DNA of 25,349 nucleotides. Origin: an uncultured Clostridium sp. GTDB taxonomy: Bacteria > Bacillota > Clostridia > Clostridiales > Clostridiaceae. The stretch's first letter is position 1; each line of letters starts with the position of its first letter. Below, piece by piece: positions 7,981 to 15,875 of this stretch. Position numbers and translations under genes: made by a program. Below the pieces are notes generated by a model. That model worked only from the letters and a program-made list of their open reading frames with translations. It was not told the origin of the DNA and did no database searches. Location of the stretch: the NCBI GenBank assembly GCA_900543325.1, contig UQQU01000048.1, positions 1-25,349 on the forward strand, in the 5' to 3' direction.

Positions 7981-8068
7981 GTTTATTTTTTATATAAAAT
8001 CTAATTCTAAATATTACCCAAGTTATAGTAAATAAAATTGATGAAAAGATAAATGAAATACCTATCAT
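7958..8068 (-). pseudogene. Short membrane-protein fragment, possibly VanZ-like N-terminus
   Basis: A 36-codon frame (starting MIGISFIFSS) with AAAGGGG 8 bases before the ATG. It has one transmembrane segment followed by a basic stretch, FRIRFYIKNKPIN, resembling the first helix and loop of VanZ-family membrane proteins, and then stops. It sits in a patch of broken genes, so a truncated gene is the preferred reading. An intact single-helix small protein is the alternative. The VanZ resemblance is my recollection of the family pattern and is weak. Confidence 0.3.
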
Positions 8069-8112
8069 AGTTTCTGTCCCCTTTTTAATTTGAAACATGA
8101 ATTTATCTAATG

Positions 8113-9417
8113 TTAATTAGAGAAAGTAGAAGATACATTTCTAAACTTATAAACATTATTAATTATAGAAATAGAAAGTACATTTATAACTAATTGGCTT
8201 CCACCATAGCTTATAAAAGGCATATTTATATTTAAAATAGGAGAAAGCGAAAAGTTAGCTAAAATATTTAATATAAATTGAATTGCAAATAAAGAGCAAA
8301 GGCCACTTACTAAAAGTTTTCCATAAGTATTTTTAGTATTACTAGAAATAAAGCCAATTCTTATAATAAATGATAAGACTAAGGCAATAACAATTATTCC
8401 AACAATCCATCCAAAGCAGTAAATTATTGAAGTTAGTGCAAATTCCATATTAGCATCTGGAAGAGTTGAAGTATTAACAGTGAAGCCAGTACCAAATAAT
8501 CCTGCAGAATTTCTTAATATATTTAGTTGATTATAAATCTAACCAGTATTATCTATATCTTTTGATGGATTTAAAAATATAAAAAATCTTTCTATTCTAT
8601 AGGCTGTCCTAAAGATAGATAATAATAATATAGAGCCTAATGAAACAGAAATAATAATTAAATATTTCAGTTTAAAGCCAGATATATGCATAATTGTAAA
8701 GGCTGCAATTAAGTATATTATTATTGTAGATAATGATGGTAAAGATATAAATAGTATTACAGGAATTAAGACTAAAGTAAGACCTTTAAATAATGATTTT
8801 TTATCATTCCAGTGATAATTATCAAAAATTCCAGAAAGAGAAACTATTAATAATATAGGAGTAACTGCTAAAGTATCAATAGAAAAAGCACCTATTGTTA
8901 GCCAGCGCTTCATACCATGTACAGGTAGAGAAAAGGTCAATGTAAGTAAAATTAAAGAAATACTAATTATATAAAGTGTAAGAGAATATTTTTTTAAACT
9001 TCTATAATCTAATTTTATAATGCATAATGACAATACAATAGAAATTCCTAAAAACACTAATAGCTTACTAATATAATTTATATAATAACCGTCATTAAAA
9101 TTATTTAATTGAAGGAATGCTGTAGTTAAAAATCCAAAAAATATTAAGGAAATTGTCATTATTAAAAGAATCCAATCAGAGTTTGATTTATGAGCTTTAT
9201 TCAGGTCATGGCCAATAACTTCTGCATTACCCATCTGCATTAATGCTTTATCTGTTGCAATATCTAAAGACATACCTATTTCTAAATAATCTTCAATAAT
9301 ATCATTAATATGACCTAATAATTCTTCTTTAATTTCTGGATGAACTTTTTTATTTTTTATTAAACTACAAACTTTATTTATATATTCATTAACTTTATTA
9401 TTTTCTATTTTAGACAT
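8113..9417 (-). pseudogene. FtsW/RodA/SpoVE-family protein with permease-prefix domain, cut by an amber codon
   Basis: One reading frame of 435 codons, open except for TAG at 8539-8541. The open parts are 8539-9417 and, from an internal ATG, 8113-8448; the 30 codons between also lack stops. The start at 9417 follows GGAGG at 7 bases. Residues 1-75 form a soluble helical permease-prefix domain (GHINDIIEDYLEIGMS, KALMQMGNA). About eight to ten membrane helices follow with SEDS-family features: SLPVHGMKRWLTIG, FLNPSKDIDNTG and, beyond the stop, GLFGTGF and PFISYGGS. The position of the stop fits a tryptophan (TGG to TAG). SEDS proteins polymerise peptidoglycan, but this prefix-bearing, PadR-linked branch has no assigned role. 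The gene overlaps the padR gene by 13 bases, so the two form one operon. Likely a recent pseudogene; readthrough is possible but unsupported. Confidence 0.75.
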
Positions 9418-9749
9418 AAATTCGCCTCCCATAAAACATTATTTACAGTTTCACTAAATAGCTTCCATTCAGATTCTTTCTCAAGAAGAAGTTTTTTGCC
9501 ACTAGTTGTTATTTTGTAATACTTTCTTTTTCTACTACCAGTAGAATCATCCCAATATGATTCAATATAATTTGCACTTTCTAAGTTATGAAGTATTGGG
9601 TAGAGAGTACCTTCTTTAAAGGAAAATATACCTTTAGAGCGTAGGTCTATTTCTTTAATCATTTCATAACCATACATATCTTTACGATTAAGAATACTTA
9701 GTATCAGCACTGTTGTGCTACCTTTTAATAGTTCTTTATTAATTTTCAT
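9405..9749 (-). CDS. PadR-family transcriptional regulator
   Basis: Winged-helix repressor of 114 residues. The PadR core is clear: STTVLILSIL, YGYEMIKEI, GTLYPILHNLE (recognition helix and start of wing), then KRKYYKIT and GKKLL. The start at 9749 follows GGTGGTGA; an upstream ATG at 9782 gives 11 extra residues with no ribosome site. The gene overlaps the FtsW-like gene with the permease-prefix domain, a prefix often found downstream of PadR regulators. Autoregulation is likely, because a PadR-type palindrome lies just upstream at 9777-9797. Confidence 0.9.
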   Translation of the reverse strand: MKINKELLKGSTTVLILSILNRKDMYGYEMIKEIDLRSKGIFSFKEGTLYPILHNLESANYIESYWDDSTGSRKRKYYKITTSGKKLLLEKESEWKLFSETVNNVLWEANLCLK

Positions 9750-9776
9750 GAAATCACCACCATACATTGTAATTCG

Positions 9777-9797
9777 ATACATCGTATATCTATGTAT
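9777..9797 (-). promoter_or_regulatory. PadR operator candidate
   Basis: Arms ATACAT (9777-9782) and ATGTAT (9792-9797) with a 9-base spacer resemble the ATGT-N8-ACAT type of PadR site. It lies 28 bases before the padR start codon, where it would cover the promoter start region. Further ATACAT/TACATT half-sites occur at 9762-9767. Confidence 0.5.
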
Positions 9798-9910
9798 AAT
9801 TATATTATTAGATTTTTAGAAAGTAAATATAATATGTAATATTTTACTAAAAAATAAATTAATAAATCCTAAGGGATTGAAAAGTTAGGCTATAAGGTAT
9901 AAGATATAAG

Positions 9911-9950
9911 TGATAACAAATAATAATAAATGATAATAAATGATAACAAA
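9911..9950 (+). repeat. Four tandem 10-base repeats upstream of the deoR-type gene
   Basis: Units TGATAACAAA, TAATAATAAA, TGATAATAAA and TGATAACAAA run head to tail, with a degraded continuation to about 9966. The 10-base period is close to one DNA turn, so a regulator would meet the same face each time. The repeat lies 38 bases before the DeoR-type gene and just after a possible promoter (TTGAAA at 9877, TATAAG at 9898). An autoregulatory operator is the natural reading; simple AT-rich slippage is the alternative. Confidence 0.55.
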
Positions 9951-9988
9951 GTGGTAATAAAGTGATATAGAGAAGAGGTTATTTATTT

Positions 9989-10753
9989 ATGTTTATGGAA
10001 GAAAGATTAAATGAAATATTAGAGATTATAAAGGAAGAAAAAAAGGTATTAGTTAAGGAATTAAGCGAAAAGTTTAATGTTTCTGAAAGTATGATTCGTA
10101 AGGATCTACAAAGACTTGAAAAAGAAGGTAAGGTAAAGAGGACTTATGGAGGAGCAATATTAGAAAGAGAATCATCATATGATGAGAAAACTAACTCTAG
10201 GTTTTTTGTAGACTTAGAATCAAAATCATATCTAGGAAAGTTAGTTGTGGATATTATTGAAGATAATGATGTTATTTTTTTAGATATTTCAACCACAAAT
10301 CATGCTATTGCTATGATGTTAAGTGATACAAAGAAAAATTTAACAGTAATAACAAACATGAATAGAATTGCAATGGAGTTTGATAGAGCACCTAATGTTC
10401 ATGTAATATTAATTGGTGGACATTATAATAAAAGATTAGGGGGAACTGTGGGAAGTGCAGCAGTAGAACAAATAAAGAGTTTTAAAATTACTAAGGCATT
10501 TATTGGAGCTGGTGGAATTAATGTAGAAGATAATTTTATTAGTAATTTTAATTATGATGAAGCAGCTGTCAAAAAAGAGATTTTAAGATGTAGCAAAAGA
10601 AGATATATAGTAGCAAATTATGAAAAGTTATATAAAGATGGAGCTTATAAGTTTGCAACTTTAGATGATATAGATTATATAGTAACTGAAAAAGAACCAG
10701 AAGAAAGCATTAAAGAAATTTTAAACCAAAAAGAAGTAAAGGTAATATGTTAA
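9989..10753 (+). CDS. DeoR/GlpR-family sugar-responsive regulator
   Basis: 254 residues. An N-terminal DeoR helix-turn-helix at about 4-57 (VKELSEKFNVSESMIRKDL, then GKVKRTYGGAIL) is followed by the DeoRC phosphosugar-sensing domain at about 75-235, with ISTTNHAIA and VITNMNRIA and the late FIGAGGI segment. Family members usually repress sugar-use genes until a sugar phosphate binds. AGAAGAGG precedes the ATG by about 10 bases. A Cof-type phosphatase follows 24 bases downstream, so the pair is probably one operon sensing and removing a sugar phosphate. No transporter or sugar-kinase gene is adjacent to reveal the sugar. Tandem decamer repeats upstream suggest autoregulation. Confidence 0.9.
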   Translation: MFMEERLNEILEIIKEEKKVLVKELSEKFNVSESMIRKDLQRLEKEGKVKRTYGGAILERESSYDEKTNSRFFVDLESKSYLGKLVVDIIEDNDVIFLDISTTNHAIAMMLSDTKKNLTVITNMNRIAMEFDRAPNVHVILIGGHYNKRLGGTVGSAAVEQIKSFKITKAFIGAGGINVEDNFISNFNYDEAAVKKEILRCSKRRYIVANYEKLYKDGAYKFATLDDIDYIVTEKEPEESIKEILNQKEVKVIC

Positions 10754-10777
10754 TAAGCAAATTAAGGAGTAAAAGAT

Positions 10778-11563
10778 ATGATTAAATTAATAGCAACAGA
10801 TATGGATGGAACATTATTAAATTCAAGCAATGAAATACAAGAGGGGTTTTATGAAGTATTCAATGAGCTTCAGGAAAAAGAAATAATATTTGCAGCTGCA
10901 AGTGGAAGACAATACTATAACCTTTTAGAAAGGTTTAAAGGTATTGAAGAGAAGATGATGTTTATAGCTGAAAATGGAACATTTGTTGTTTATAAGGGAA
11001 AGGAACTTGTAGTTAATTCTTTAGATATAAATCTTGCAAGAGAGCTTATTAAAGTAGGTAGAAATATAAAAAATTCTTATGTAATACTTTGTGGGAAAAA
11101 AGCTGCATATATAGAAAGTTCTGATAAAAGATTAATCGAGCAGACAGAAAAATATTATGCAAGATATGAAATAGTATCAGATTTAACTAAAATAGAAGAT
11201 GATATATTAAAGGTTACAATTTGTGATTTTGCAGGATCAGAAAATAATAGTAATAAATATTACGAGGATTATAGAGACAAAGCTCAAATTGCAGTATCAG
11301 GTGAAATTTGGCTTGATATAACTGCAAAGGGAATAAATAAAGGTGTTGCAATAGAAGAAGTTCAAGAGCTATTAAATATAAAGCATGAAGAAACCATGGT
11401 ATTTGGTGATTATTTAAATGATTTAGAAATGATGAGTAGTGCTTATCATAGTTATGCTATGGAAAATGCTCATGATGACTTGAAAAAGGTAGCAAGATTT
11501 AGAGCTAAGAGCAATGATGAAAGTGGAGTTGTACATGCTATAAAAGCAATGTTAAATAATTAG
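10778..11563 (+). CDS. Cof-type HAD-IIB phosphatase
   Basis: Cytoplasmic phosphatase of 261 residues, close to the normal size of the Cof/YidA group that hydrolyses sugar phosphates or similar small metabolites. HAD motif I is DMDGTLL (D8 nucleophile, D10 acid); motif II is AASGRQ (S42 region); motif III is the lysine in KGINKG; motif IV is GDYLNDLEMM. The C2B cap lies between motifs II and III. AAGGAG precedes the ATG by 8 bases. It is co-transcribed with the DeoR regulator upstream, and a two-way terminator follows. The substrate cannot be read from sequence. Confidence 0.9.
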   Translation: MIKLIATDMDGTLLNSSNEIQEGFYEVFNELQEKEIIFAAASGRQYYNLLERFKGIEEKMMFIAENGTFVVYKGKELVVNSLDINLARELIKVGRNIKNSYVILCGKKAAYIESSDKRLIEQTEKYYARYEIVSDLTKIEDDILKVTICDFAGSENNSNKYYEDYRDKAQIAVSGEIWLDITAKGINKGVAIEEVQELLNIKHEETMVFGDYLNDLEMMSSAYHSYAMENAHDDLKKVARFRAKSNDESGVVHAIKAMLNN

Positions 11564-11584
11564 AGTATATATAGGTAATAGAAA

Positions 11585-11632
11585 AAAGCATGTTTTAAAT
11601 TAGAAGTTATTTTAATTTAAGACATGCTTTAT
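11585..11632. terminator. Bidirectional terminator between Cof phosphatase and cotJC
   Basis: Eighteen-base arms (11585-11602 and 11613-11630) pair throughout with one G-U wobble around a 10-base loop. A-run on the left and T-run on the right allow it to serve both convergent genes. Confidence 0.85.
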
Positions 11633-11654
11633 TTTATACTAAAGAATCATATAT

Positions 11655-12233
11655 TTATTCACAATTAAATCTGCTAGGCTTTGCGTTATCTTGTACATCC
11701 ATTAGAGCTTCACCAAATCTTTGATAGTGAACAACTTCTCTTTCTCTCAAGAAACCTAAAATCTTTTTAATTTCTGCATCATCTGTTAAATTCATTAGCC
11801 ATTCATAAGTTGCTCTAGCTTTTTGTTCAGCAGCCATATCTTCATGTATATCAGCAATGACATCACCTTTTGCTTGGATATAAGTTGCAGTCCATGGGTT
11901 ACCTGTTGCATCTGTATAGAATAATGCTTTACCGTGATCAGCATAGTGTCCAGCCAATCCAGCAGCCTTTATTTGTTCAATAGATGCATTTTCCATTAGT
12001 TGATAAACCATTGTTCCAAGCATTTCAACGTGTCCCATTTCTTCAGTTCCTATATCTGTTAATAATCCTTTTGATTTATTTGTTGGCATTGTATATCTTT
12101 GATTTAAATATCTAAGTGCAGCGCCTAATTCTCCATCAGGACCGCCATATTGTGTTATTATTAGTTTTGCCATATTTAAATCACAAGATTTTAAATTTAT
12201 AGGATATTCTAAAGTTTTAACATAATACCACAT
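11655..12233 (-). CDS. cotJC: Spore coat protein CotJC, manganese-catalase-like
   Basis: 192 residues, full length for CotJC. It has the dimanganese-catalase four-helix fold with metal-ligand type residues: GELGAALRYL, TEEMGHVEML, IHEDMAAEQKARATYEW and REREVVHYQRFGE. It is a spore coat or outer-layer component that probably breaks down peroxide. GGGAGGATT lies 7 bases before the ATG, overlapping the cotJB stop region; the genes are 3 bases apart. It is the last gene of cotJA-cotJB-cotJC, made late in the mother cell under the promoter upstream of cotJA. Confidence 0.95.
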   Translation of the reverse strand: MWYYVKTLEYPINLKSCDLNMAKLIITQYGGPDGELGAALRYLNQRYTMPTNKSKGLLTDIGTEEMGHVEMLGTMVYQLMENASIEQIKAAGLAGHYADHGKALFYTDATGNPWTATYIQAKGDVIADIHEDMAAEQKARATYEWLMNLTDDAEIKKILGFLREREVVHYQRFGEALMDVQDNAKPSRFNCE

Positions 12234-12236
12234 AAA

Positions 12237-12500
12237 CTAATCCTCCCTGTTACTTTCGTTTTCCCAAGGCCAAGGAGTATCAATCCAAGCATCAGGATTT
12301 TGAATATAAGCTGAACCAAAGTTAGTTAAAGGACCATATGATTGTTCATAGTCCCACATTAACTTTCTTAGTTTGGAAGAAATCAATTTATAATCATCAA
12401 TTGCATCTTTACAGTTAGGAAAGTTATCTAAATATAAATTTAAGTCTATTGCAAAAAATTGTAATTTTCTAATTGCATCTAAACATTCATGTTGATTCAT
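12237..12500 (-). CDS. cotJB: Spore coat protein CotJB
   Basis: 87 residues, the usual CotJB size. Family features are the N-terminal LDAIRKLQFFAIDLNLYLD helix, the YKLISSKLRKLMWDYEQ segment, YGPLTNFGS and the final WIDTPWPWENE. The start codon overlaps the cotJA stop by 4 bases (ATGA), with GAGGAGGTC upstream, so translation is coupled. It acts with CotJA and CotJC in the spore coat; its molecular role is not known. Confidence 0.95.
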   Translation of the reverse strand: MNQHECLDAIRKLQFFAIDLNLYLDNFPNCKDAIDDYKLISSKLRKLMWDYEQSYGPLTNFGSAYIQNPDAWIDTPWPWENESNRED

Positions 12501-12772
12501 TTTTTGACCTCCTCAGAATACTTAACAGCACAATAAGGACTATAAATATCCTTAAATATTGTTCCAGCATGGAATGCAGAATTTATATCAAATAAATTTT
12601 GATAAGGTTGTAGAGCAATACATGCCTTTGCATAAGTTTTAGGGTCAAAAACTTTATAAGATTCATAACAGTTCTTTTTTGTGTTAGAACAAGCAATGTT
12701 ACATGATAATTCAGATGGATTGTTTACGCAATCATTGCAGTCTATACAGTCATCCATTCTTTTATAGTACAT
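12497..12772 (-). CDS. cotJA: Spore coat protein CotJA
   Basis: 91 residues. The core matches CotJA: YAKACIALQPYQNLFD, AFHAGTIFKDIYSPY. The N-terminus carries six cysteines in 27 residues (C9, C12, C15, C24, C28, C35), which could form disulfides in the coat or bind metal. GAAGGG lies 10 bases before the ATG. It is first in the operon; CotJB overlaps its stop codon. A sigma-K-like promoter is placed 36 bases upstream of the start. Confidence 0.9.
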   Translation of the reverse strand: MYYKRMDDCIDCNDCVNNPSELSCNIACSNTKKNCYESYKVFDPKTYAKACIALQPYQNLFDINSAFHAGTIFKDIYSPYCAVKYSEEVKK

Positions 12773-12807
12773 AATAGTATATCCCTTCGTTAAATTCTCT
12801 ATGATAA

Positions 12808-12834
12808 TACTTTATGTAGAAAATTAGAAAAAGT
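12808..12834 (-). promoter_or_regulatory. Sigma-K-like promoter of the cotJ operon
   Basis: On the minus strand AC (12834-12833) is followed by exactly 16 bases and then CATAAAGTA (12816-12808), an exact fit to the AC-N16-CATANNNTA sigma-K pattern. Sigma-E shares much of the -10, and cotJ is sigma-E-dependent in B. subtilis, but the sigma-E -35 fits poorly here. Confidence 0.55.
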
Positions 12835-12848
12835 GATAAAATATTGAC

Positions 12849-13001
12849 CTATAAAATTTTACTTTCTTTATGCCCACAATATTCACATTTAAAATAAACT
12901 TTACCATGAACGTTATTATCATATCCATATTCATACTCATTCATTTCTTCACCACAGACAGGGCATACTAAAGTAATAGCATTATTTTTTTTTGAAGACA
13001 T
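12849..13001 (-). CDS. Zinc-ribbon small protein
   Basis: A 50-residue protein starting MSSKKNNAIT. It has two CxxC knuckles, CPVCGEE (about 13-19) and CEYCGH (about 39-44), spaced as in a zinc ribbon, with an acidic YEYGYD linker between. AAGGAGATG lies 7-8 bases before the ATG. It stands between the cotJ promoter and gltS, divergent from gltS. No enzyme domain accompanies the ribbon, so the role may be binding of nucleic acid or a partner. The family is not recognised; gene reality is well supported by ribosome site and paired cysteines. Confidence 0.75.
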   Translation of the reverse strand: MSSKKNNAITLVCPVCGEEMNEYEYGYDNNVHGKVYFKCEYCGHKESKIL

Positions 13002-13018
13002 AAGATTTTCATCTCCTT

Positions 13019-13050
13019 ATAATAAATATTTTAAAATTAATATTTATTAT
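13019..13050. repeat. AT-rich palindrome between the zinc-ribbon gene and gltS
   Basis: Twelve-base perfect arms (13019-13030 and 13039-13050; ATAATAAATATT and its complement) with an 8-base centre. It begins 18 bases before the zinc-ribbon start codon, next to its ribosome site. Operator or leader hairpin is possible; pure A/T composition makes chance more likely than usual. Confidence 0.4.
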
Positions 13051-13107
13051 GAAACAATATGTCAAATTTAGCAATAATGAAATTATATATTATAAAAACA
13101 CCATAGT

Positions 13108-13136
13108 TTGCATAAAAATATAAGAATGTATATTAT
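13108..13136 (+). promoter_or_regulatory. Candidate gltS promoter
   Basis: TTGCAT (13108-13113) and TATTAT (13131-13136) are 17 bases apart, giving a leader of about 50 bases before the gltS start. Confidence 0.4.
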
Positions 13137-13194
13137 GAAATAATATAAAATATAACTAATTATAGTATACAAAAGAAAAGAGGCAAGGTATGAA

Positions 13195-14391
13195 ATGGAG
13201 TTAAAGTTAGATATTTTCCAAACCATGGCTTTAGTAACAGTTGTATTTTATTTAGGAACATATCTTAGAAAAAAAGTTAAATTTTTATCTAAGTACTGTA
13301 TACCAGCACCAGTAATTGGTGGACTTTTATTTGCTTTAGTTATATTATTTTTAAAGTTAACCGATTTAGTAACTATAGCCTTGGACACAACATTACAAAA
13401 TTTATTTATGACTACATTTTTTGCAAGTGTAGGTTTTACAGCAAGTTTTAAAATATTAAAAAATGGTGGAATAAAAGTAGCTATGTTCTTAGGTATAGCT
13501 ATACTTTTAATTATTTCACAGAATGTAGTAGGAGCAACACTAGCAAAATTATTTAATTTAGAGCCTTTATTAGGATTATGTACTGGTTCTATTTCTATGA
13601 TTGGAGGACATGGAACGGCAGGTTCTTTTGGCCCACTTTTAGAGGAGTTAGGTATTAATGGTGCAACAACAGTTTCCTTTGCGGCAGCAACATTTGGATT
13701 AGTTATGGGAAGTTTTATAGGTGGATTTGTAGCTAAAAATCTAATAGAGAATTATAAACTTAAAACACCTAAGGAATCAAAAGATAATTCTATTCCTCTT
13801 AGTGATTTTCATGAGGATAATCAAGCTGTACTTTGTCATCATAAGCTTATGAAAGCTTCAGCCTATCTTTTCTTTGCAATGGGAGTAGGATCGATTATAT
13901 CTAAGTTTATTCAAGATACAGGATTAACATTTCCATCATATATAGGAGCCATGATTGCAGCTGCTATAATAAGAAATGTTTGTGATATAAGAAAGCAAGA
14001 AATTGAAGAAAAAGAAATAGAAGTAATAGGAAATATTAGTTTAAGTTATTTCTTATGTATAGCATTAATGGGATTAAGGCTTTGGGAGTTATTTGATTTA
14101 GCATTACCACTTGTTGTTATGTTACTTGCTCAATCAGTACTTATGGTCATATTTGCATATTTTATTACTTTTAGAGTTATGGGGAAAGATTACGATGCTG
14201 CAGTTTTTGCATCTGCAAGTTGTGGATTTGGAATGGGAGCAACTCCAAATGCAGTTGCAAATATGGATGCACTTTCAGCTAAATTTGGATTTGCACCAAC
14301 ACCGTATTTTGTAGTACCTATTGTAGGAGCACTTTTTGTAGATTTTGTTAATTCAGCTGTTATTACTTTATTCATAAACATATTAAGATAA
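13195..14391 (+). CDS. gltS: Sodium/glutamate symporter GltS
   Basis: Inner-membrane carrier of 398 residues (E. coli GltS is 401) that imports glutamate with Na+. It has about ten to twelve hydrophobic segments in two inverted halves. The two re-entrant-loop motifs are present: GGHGTAGSFGP in the first half and CGFGMGATPNAVANM in the second. AGGCAAGG precedes the ATG by 6 bases; a nearby ATG at 13190 is out of frame and stops at once. A strong terminator follows, so it is probably monocistronic. Confidence 0.95.
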   Translation: MELKLDIFQTMALVTVVFYLGTYLRKKVKFLSKYCIPAPVIGGLLFALVILFLKLTDLVTIALDTTLQNLFMTTFFASVGFTASFKILKNGGIKVAMFLGIAILLIISQNVVGATLAKLFNLEPLLGLCTGSISMIGGHGTAGSFGPLLEELGINGATTVSFAAATFGLVMGSFIGGFVAKNLIENYKLKTPKESKDNSIPLSDFHEDNQAVLCHHKLMKASAYLFFAMGVGSIISKFIQDTGLTFPSYIGAMIAAAIIRNVCDIRKQEIEEKEIEVIGNISLSYFLCIALMGLRLWELFDLALPLVVMLLAQSVLMVIFAYFITFRVMGKDYDAAVFASASCGFGMGATPNAVANMDALSAKFGFAPTPYFVVPIVGALFVDFVNSAVITLFINILR

Positions 14392-14408
14392 TCATTATAA
14401 ATTAAGAG

Positions 14409-14450
14409 AAAAGTATAGTGTTAAATAGTTATTATCACTATACTTTTTTT
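14409..14450 (+). terminator. gltS terminator
   Basis: Twelve-base arms AAAAGTATAGTG (14409-14420) and CACTATACTTTT (14436-14447), continuing as a run of T. Confidence 0.85.
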
Positions 14451-14572
14451 TATAAATAGCGAATATTGTTTAATTGTTTATAAATTGGACAAAATAGGAT
14501 ATAATAATACCTAATATAACTTTAATGGAACTTTATAAATAAAAAATAATTTATATAAAAGGAGATAAAAAC

Positions 14573-15787
14573 ATGCAAGCATATGAAAGATTAGTAAAAT
14601 ACGCAAAAATATATACAACATCTGACCCAAAATCAGAAACTACACCATCAACTCAAAGACAATTTGATTTAGCTAATATATTAGTTGAAGAGATGAAAGA
14701 AATTGGGATTCAAGATGTTAAGGTAGATGAAAATTGTTATGTTTATGGAGTTATTCCAGCAACTAAGGGATATGAAGATAAACCTAGCATTGGATTTATA
14801 GCACATATGGATACTGCACCAGCAGCACCAGGAGAAAATGTTAACCCTCAAATAGTAGAAAATTATAATGGGGAAGATTTAACATTATTAAATGGAACAG
14901 TTCTTTCAGTAGAAAAATTTCCACATTTAAAGAACTTAAAAGGAAGAACTTTAATTACAACAGATGGAACTACTCTTTTAGGTGCTGATGATAAGGCTGG
15001 TATTGCTGAAATAATGACAGCTTGTGAAAGAATAATAAAGGAAAATATACCTCATGGAAAGATATGTATAGGATTTACTCCTGATGAGGAAATTGGTAGA
15101 GGTGCTAGTAAGTTTGATGTTAAAAATTTTGGAGCTCAATTTGCATATACAATGGATGGTGGAGTAGAAGGAGAAATTTCTTATGAAAATTTTAATGCTT
15201 CAGCAGCAACAGTTGAAATTCATGGTGTTTCTGTTCATCCAGGTTCTGCAAAAAATACAATGATTAATGCAACAAATGTAGGTATTGAGTTTGATAGAAT
15301 GTTACCTCAAGGTGAAAAACCAGAACACACAGAAGGATATGAAGGTTTTTATTATCTAGAAAGCTTTAAAGGAAATACTGATAATGCAATATTATCATAT
15401 ATATTAAGAGATCATGATTCATGTAAGCTTGAGTCTAAGAAATCTACTTTACAATTAGTTGAAAAGTTATTAAATGAAAAGTATGGAGAAGGTACAGTAA
15501 AATTAACAATTACAGATCAATATAAGAATATGGCTGAGCATGTTAAACCTTGTATGCATTTAATTGATAATGCCAAAGCTGCAATGAAAATTTTAAATGT
15601 TACACCTGTTATTGAACCAATTAGAGGTGGTACTGATGGAGCTACTTTAAGTTATATGGGATTACCTTGTCCTAACTTAGGAACAGGTGGATACGCATTC
15701 CATGGAGAGTATGAGCATATTACTGTAGAAGGTATGGAAATTGCTACAAATATAATAATTGAAATATTGAAGAAATATGCTGAATAA
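14573..15787 (+). CDS. pepT: Peptidase T (tripeptide aminopeptidase)
   Basis: Cytoplasmic dinuclear zinc M20 peptidase of 404 residues that removes the N-terminal residue from tripeptides. Metal and catalytic residues are in place: H78 and D80 (FIAHMDTAP), D140 in LGADDKAG, E172/E173 in TPDEEIGRG, D195 in YTMDGG and H377 in AFHGEYEH. The dimerisation domain is about 210-320 with HGVSVHPGSAKN. AAAAGGAGAT precedes the ATG. It is a single gene with a terminator behind it. It follows gltS, and both serve amino-acid supply. Confidence 0.97.
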   Translation: MQAYERLVKYAKIYTTSDPKSETTPSTQRQFDLANILVEEMKEIGIQDVKVDENCYVYGVIPATKGYEDKPSIGFIAHMDTAPAAPGENVNPQIVENYNGEDLTLLNGTVLSVEKFPHLKNLKGRTLITTDGTTLLGADDKAGIAEIMTACERIIKENIPHGKICIGFTPDEEIGRGASKFDVKNFGAQFAYTMDGGVEGEISYENFNASAATVEIHGVSVHPGSAKNTMINATNVGIEFDRMLPQGEKPEHTEGYEGFYYLESFKGNTDNAILSYILRDHDSCKLESKKSTLQLVEKLLNEKYGEGTVKLTITDQYKNMAEHVKPCMHLIDNAKAAMKILNVTPVIEPIRGGTDGATLSYMGLPCPNLGTGGYAFHGEYEHITVEGMEIATNIIIEILKKYAE

Positions 15788-15812
15788 ATTGGTATATTAA
15801 AGTATTATTTTT

Positions 15813-15844
15813 AGCAGAGTAAATAATTACTCTGCTTATTTTTA
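15813..15844 (+). terminator. pepT terminator
   Basis: Ten-base arms AGCAGAGTAA (15813-15822) and TTACTCTGCT (15827-15836) with an ATAA loop, followed by TATTTTTAT. Confidence 0.85.
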
Positions 15845-15875
15845 TGTTAAAATTTATAGTGGGGGTATGAATTTT

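Noticed and set aside
8539..8541. Amber codon read as pyrrolysine
   Set aside because: No pyl genes or insertion structure in the window, and the family position fits a simple Trp codon mutation.
9911..9950. CRISPR-like repeat array
   Set aside because: Units are 10 bases with no spacers, and no cas genes are present.
13019..13194. Riboswitch ahead of gltS
   Set aside because: Only an A/T palindrome and a plain promoter are visible; no conserved aptamer core is recognised.
14111..14381. Open frames on both strands inside gltS
   Set aside because: They are antisense or shifted copies of the GltS C-terminal helices, without start signals.
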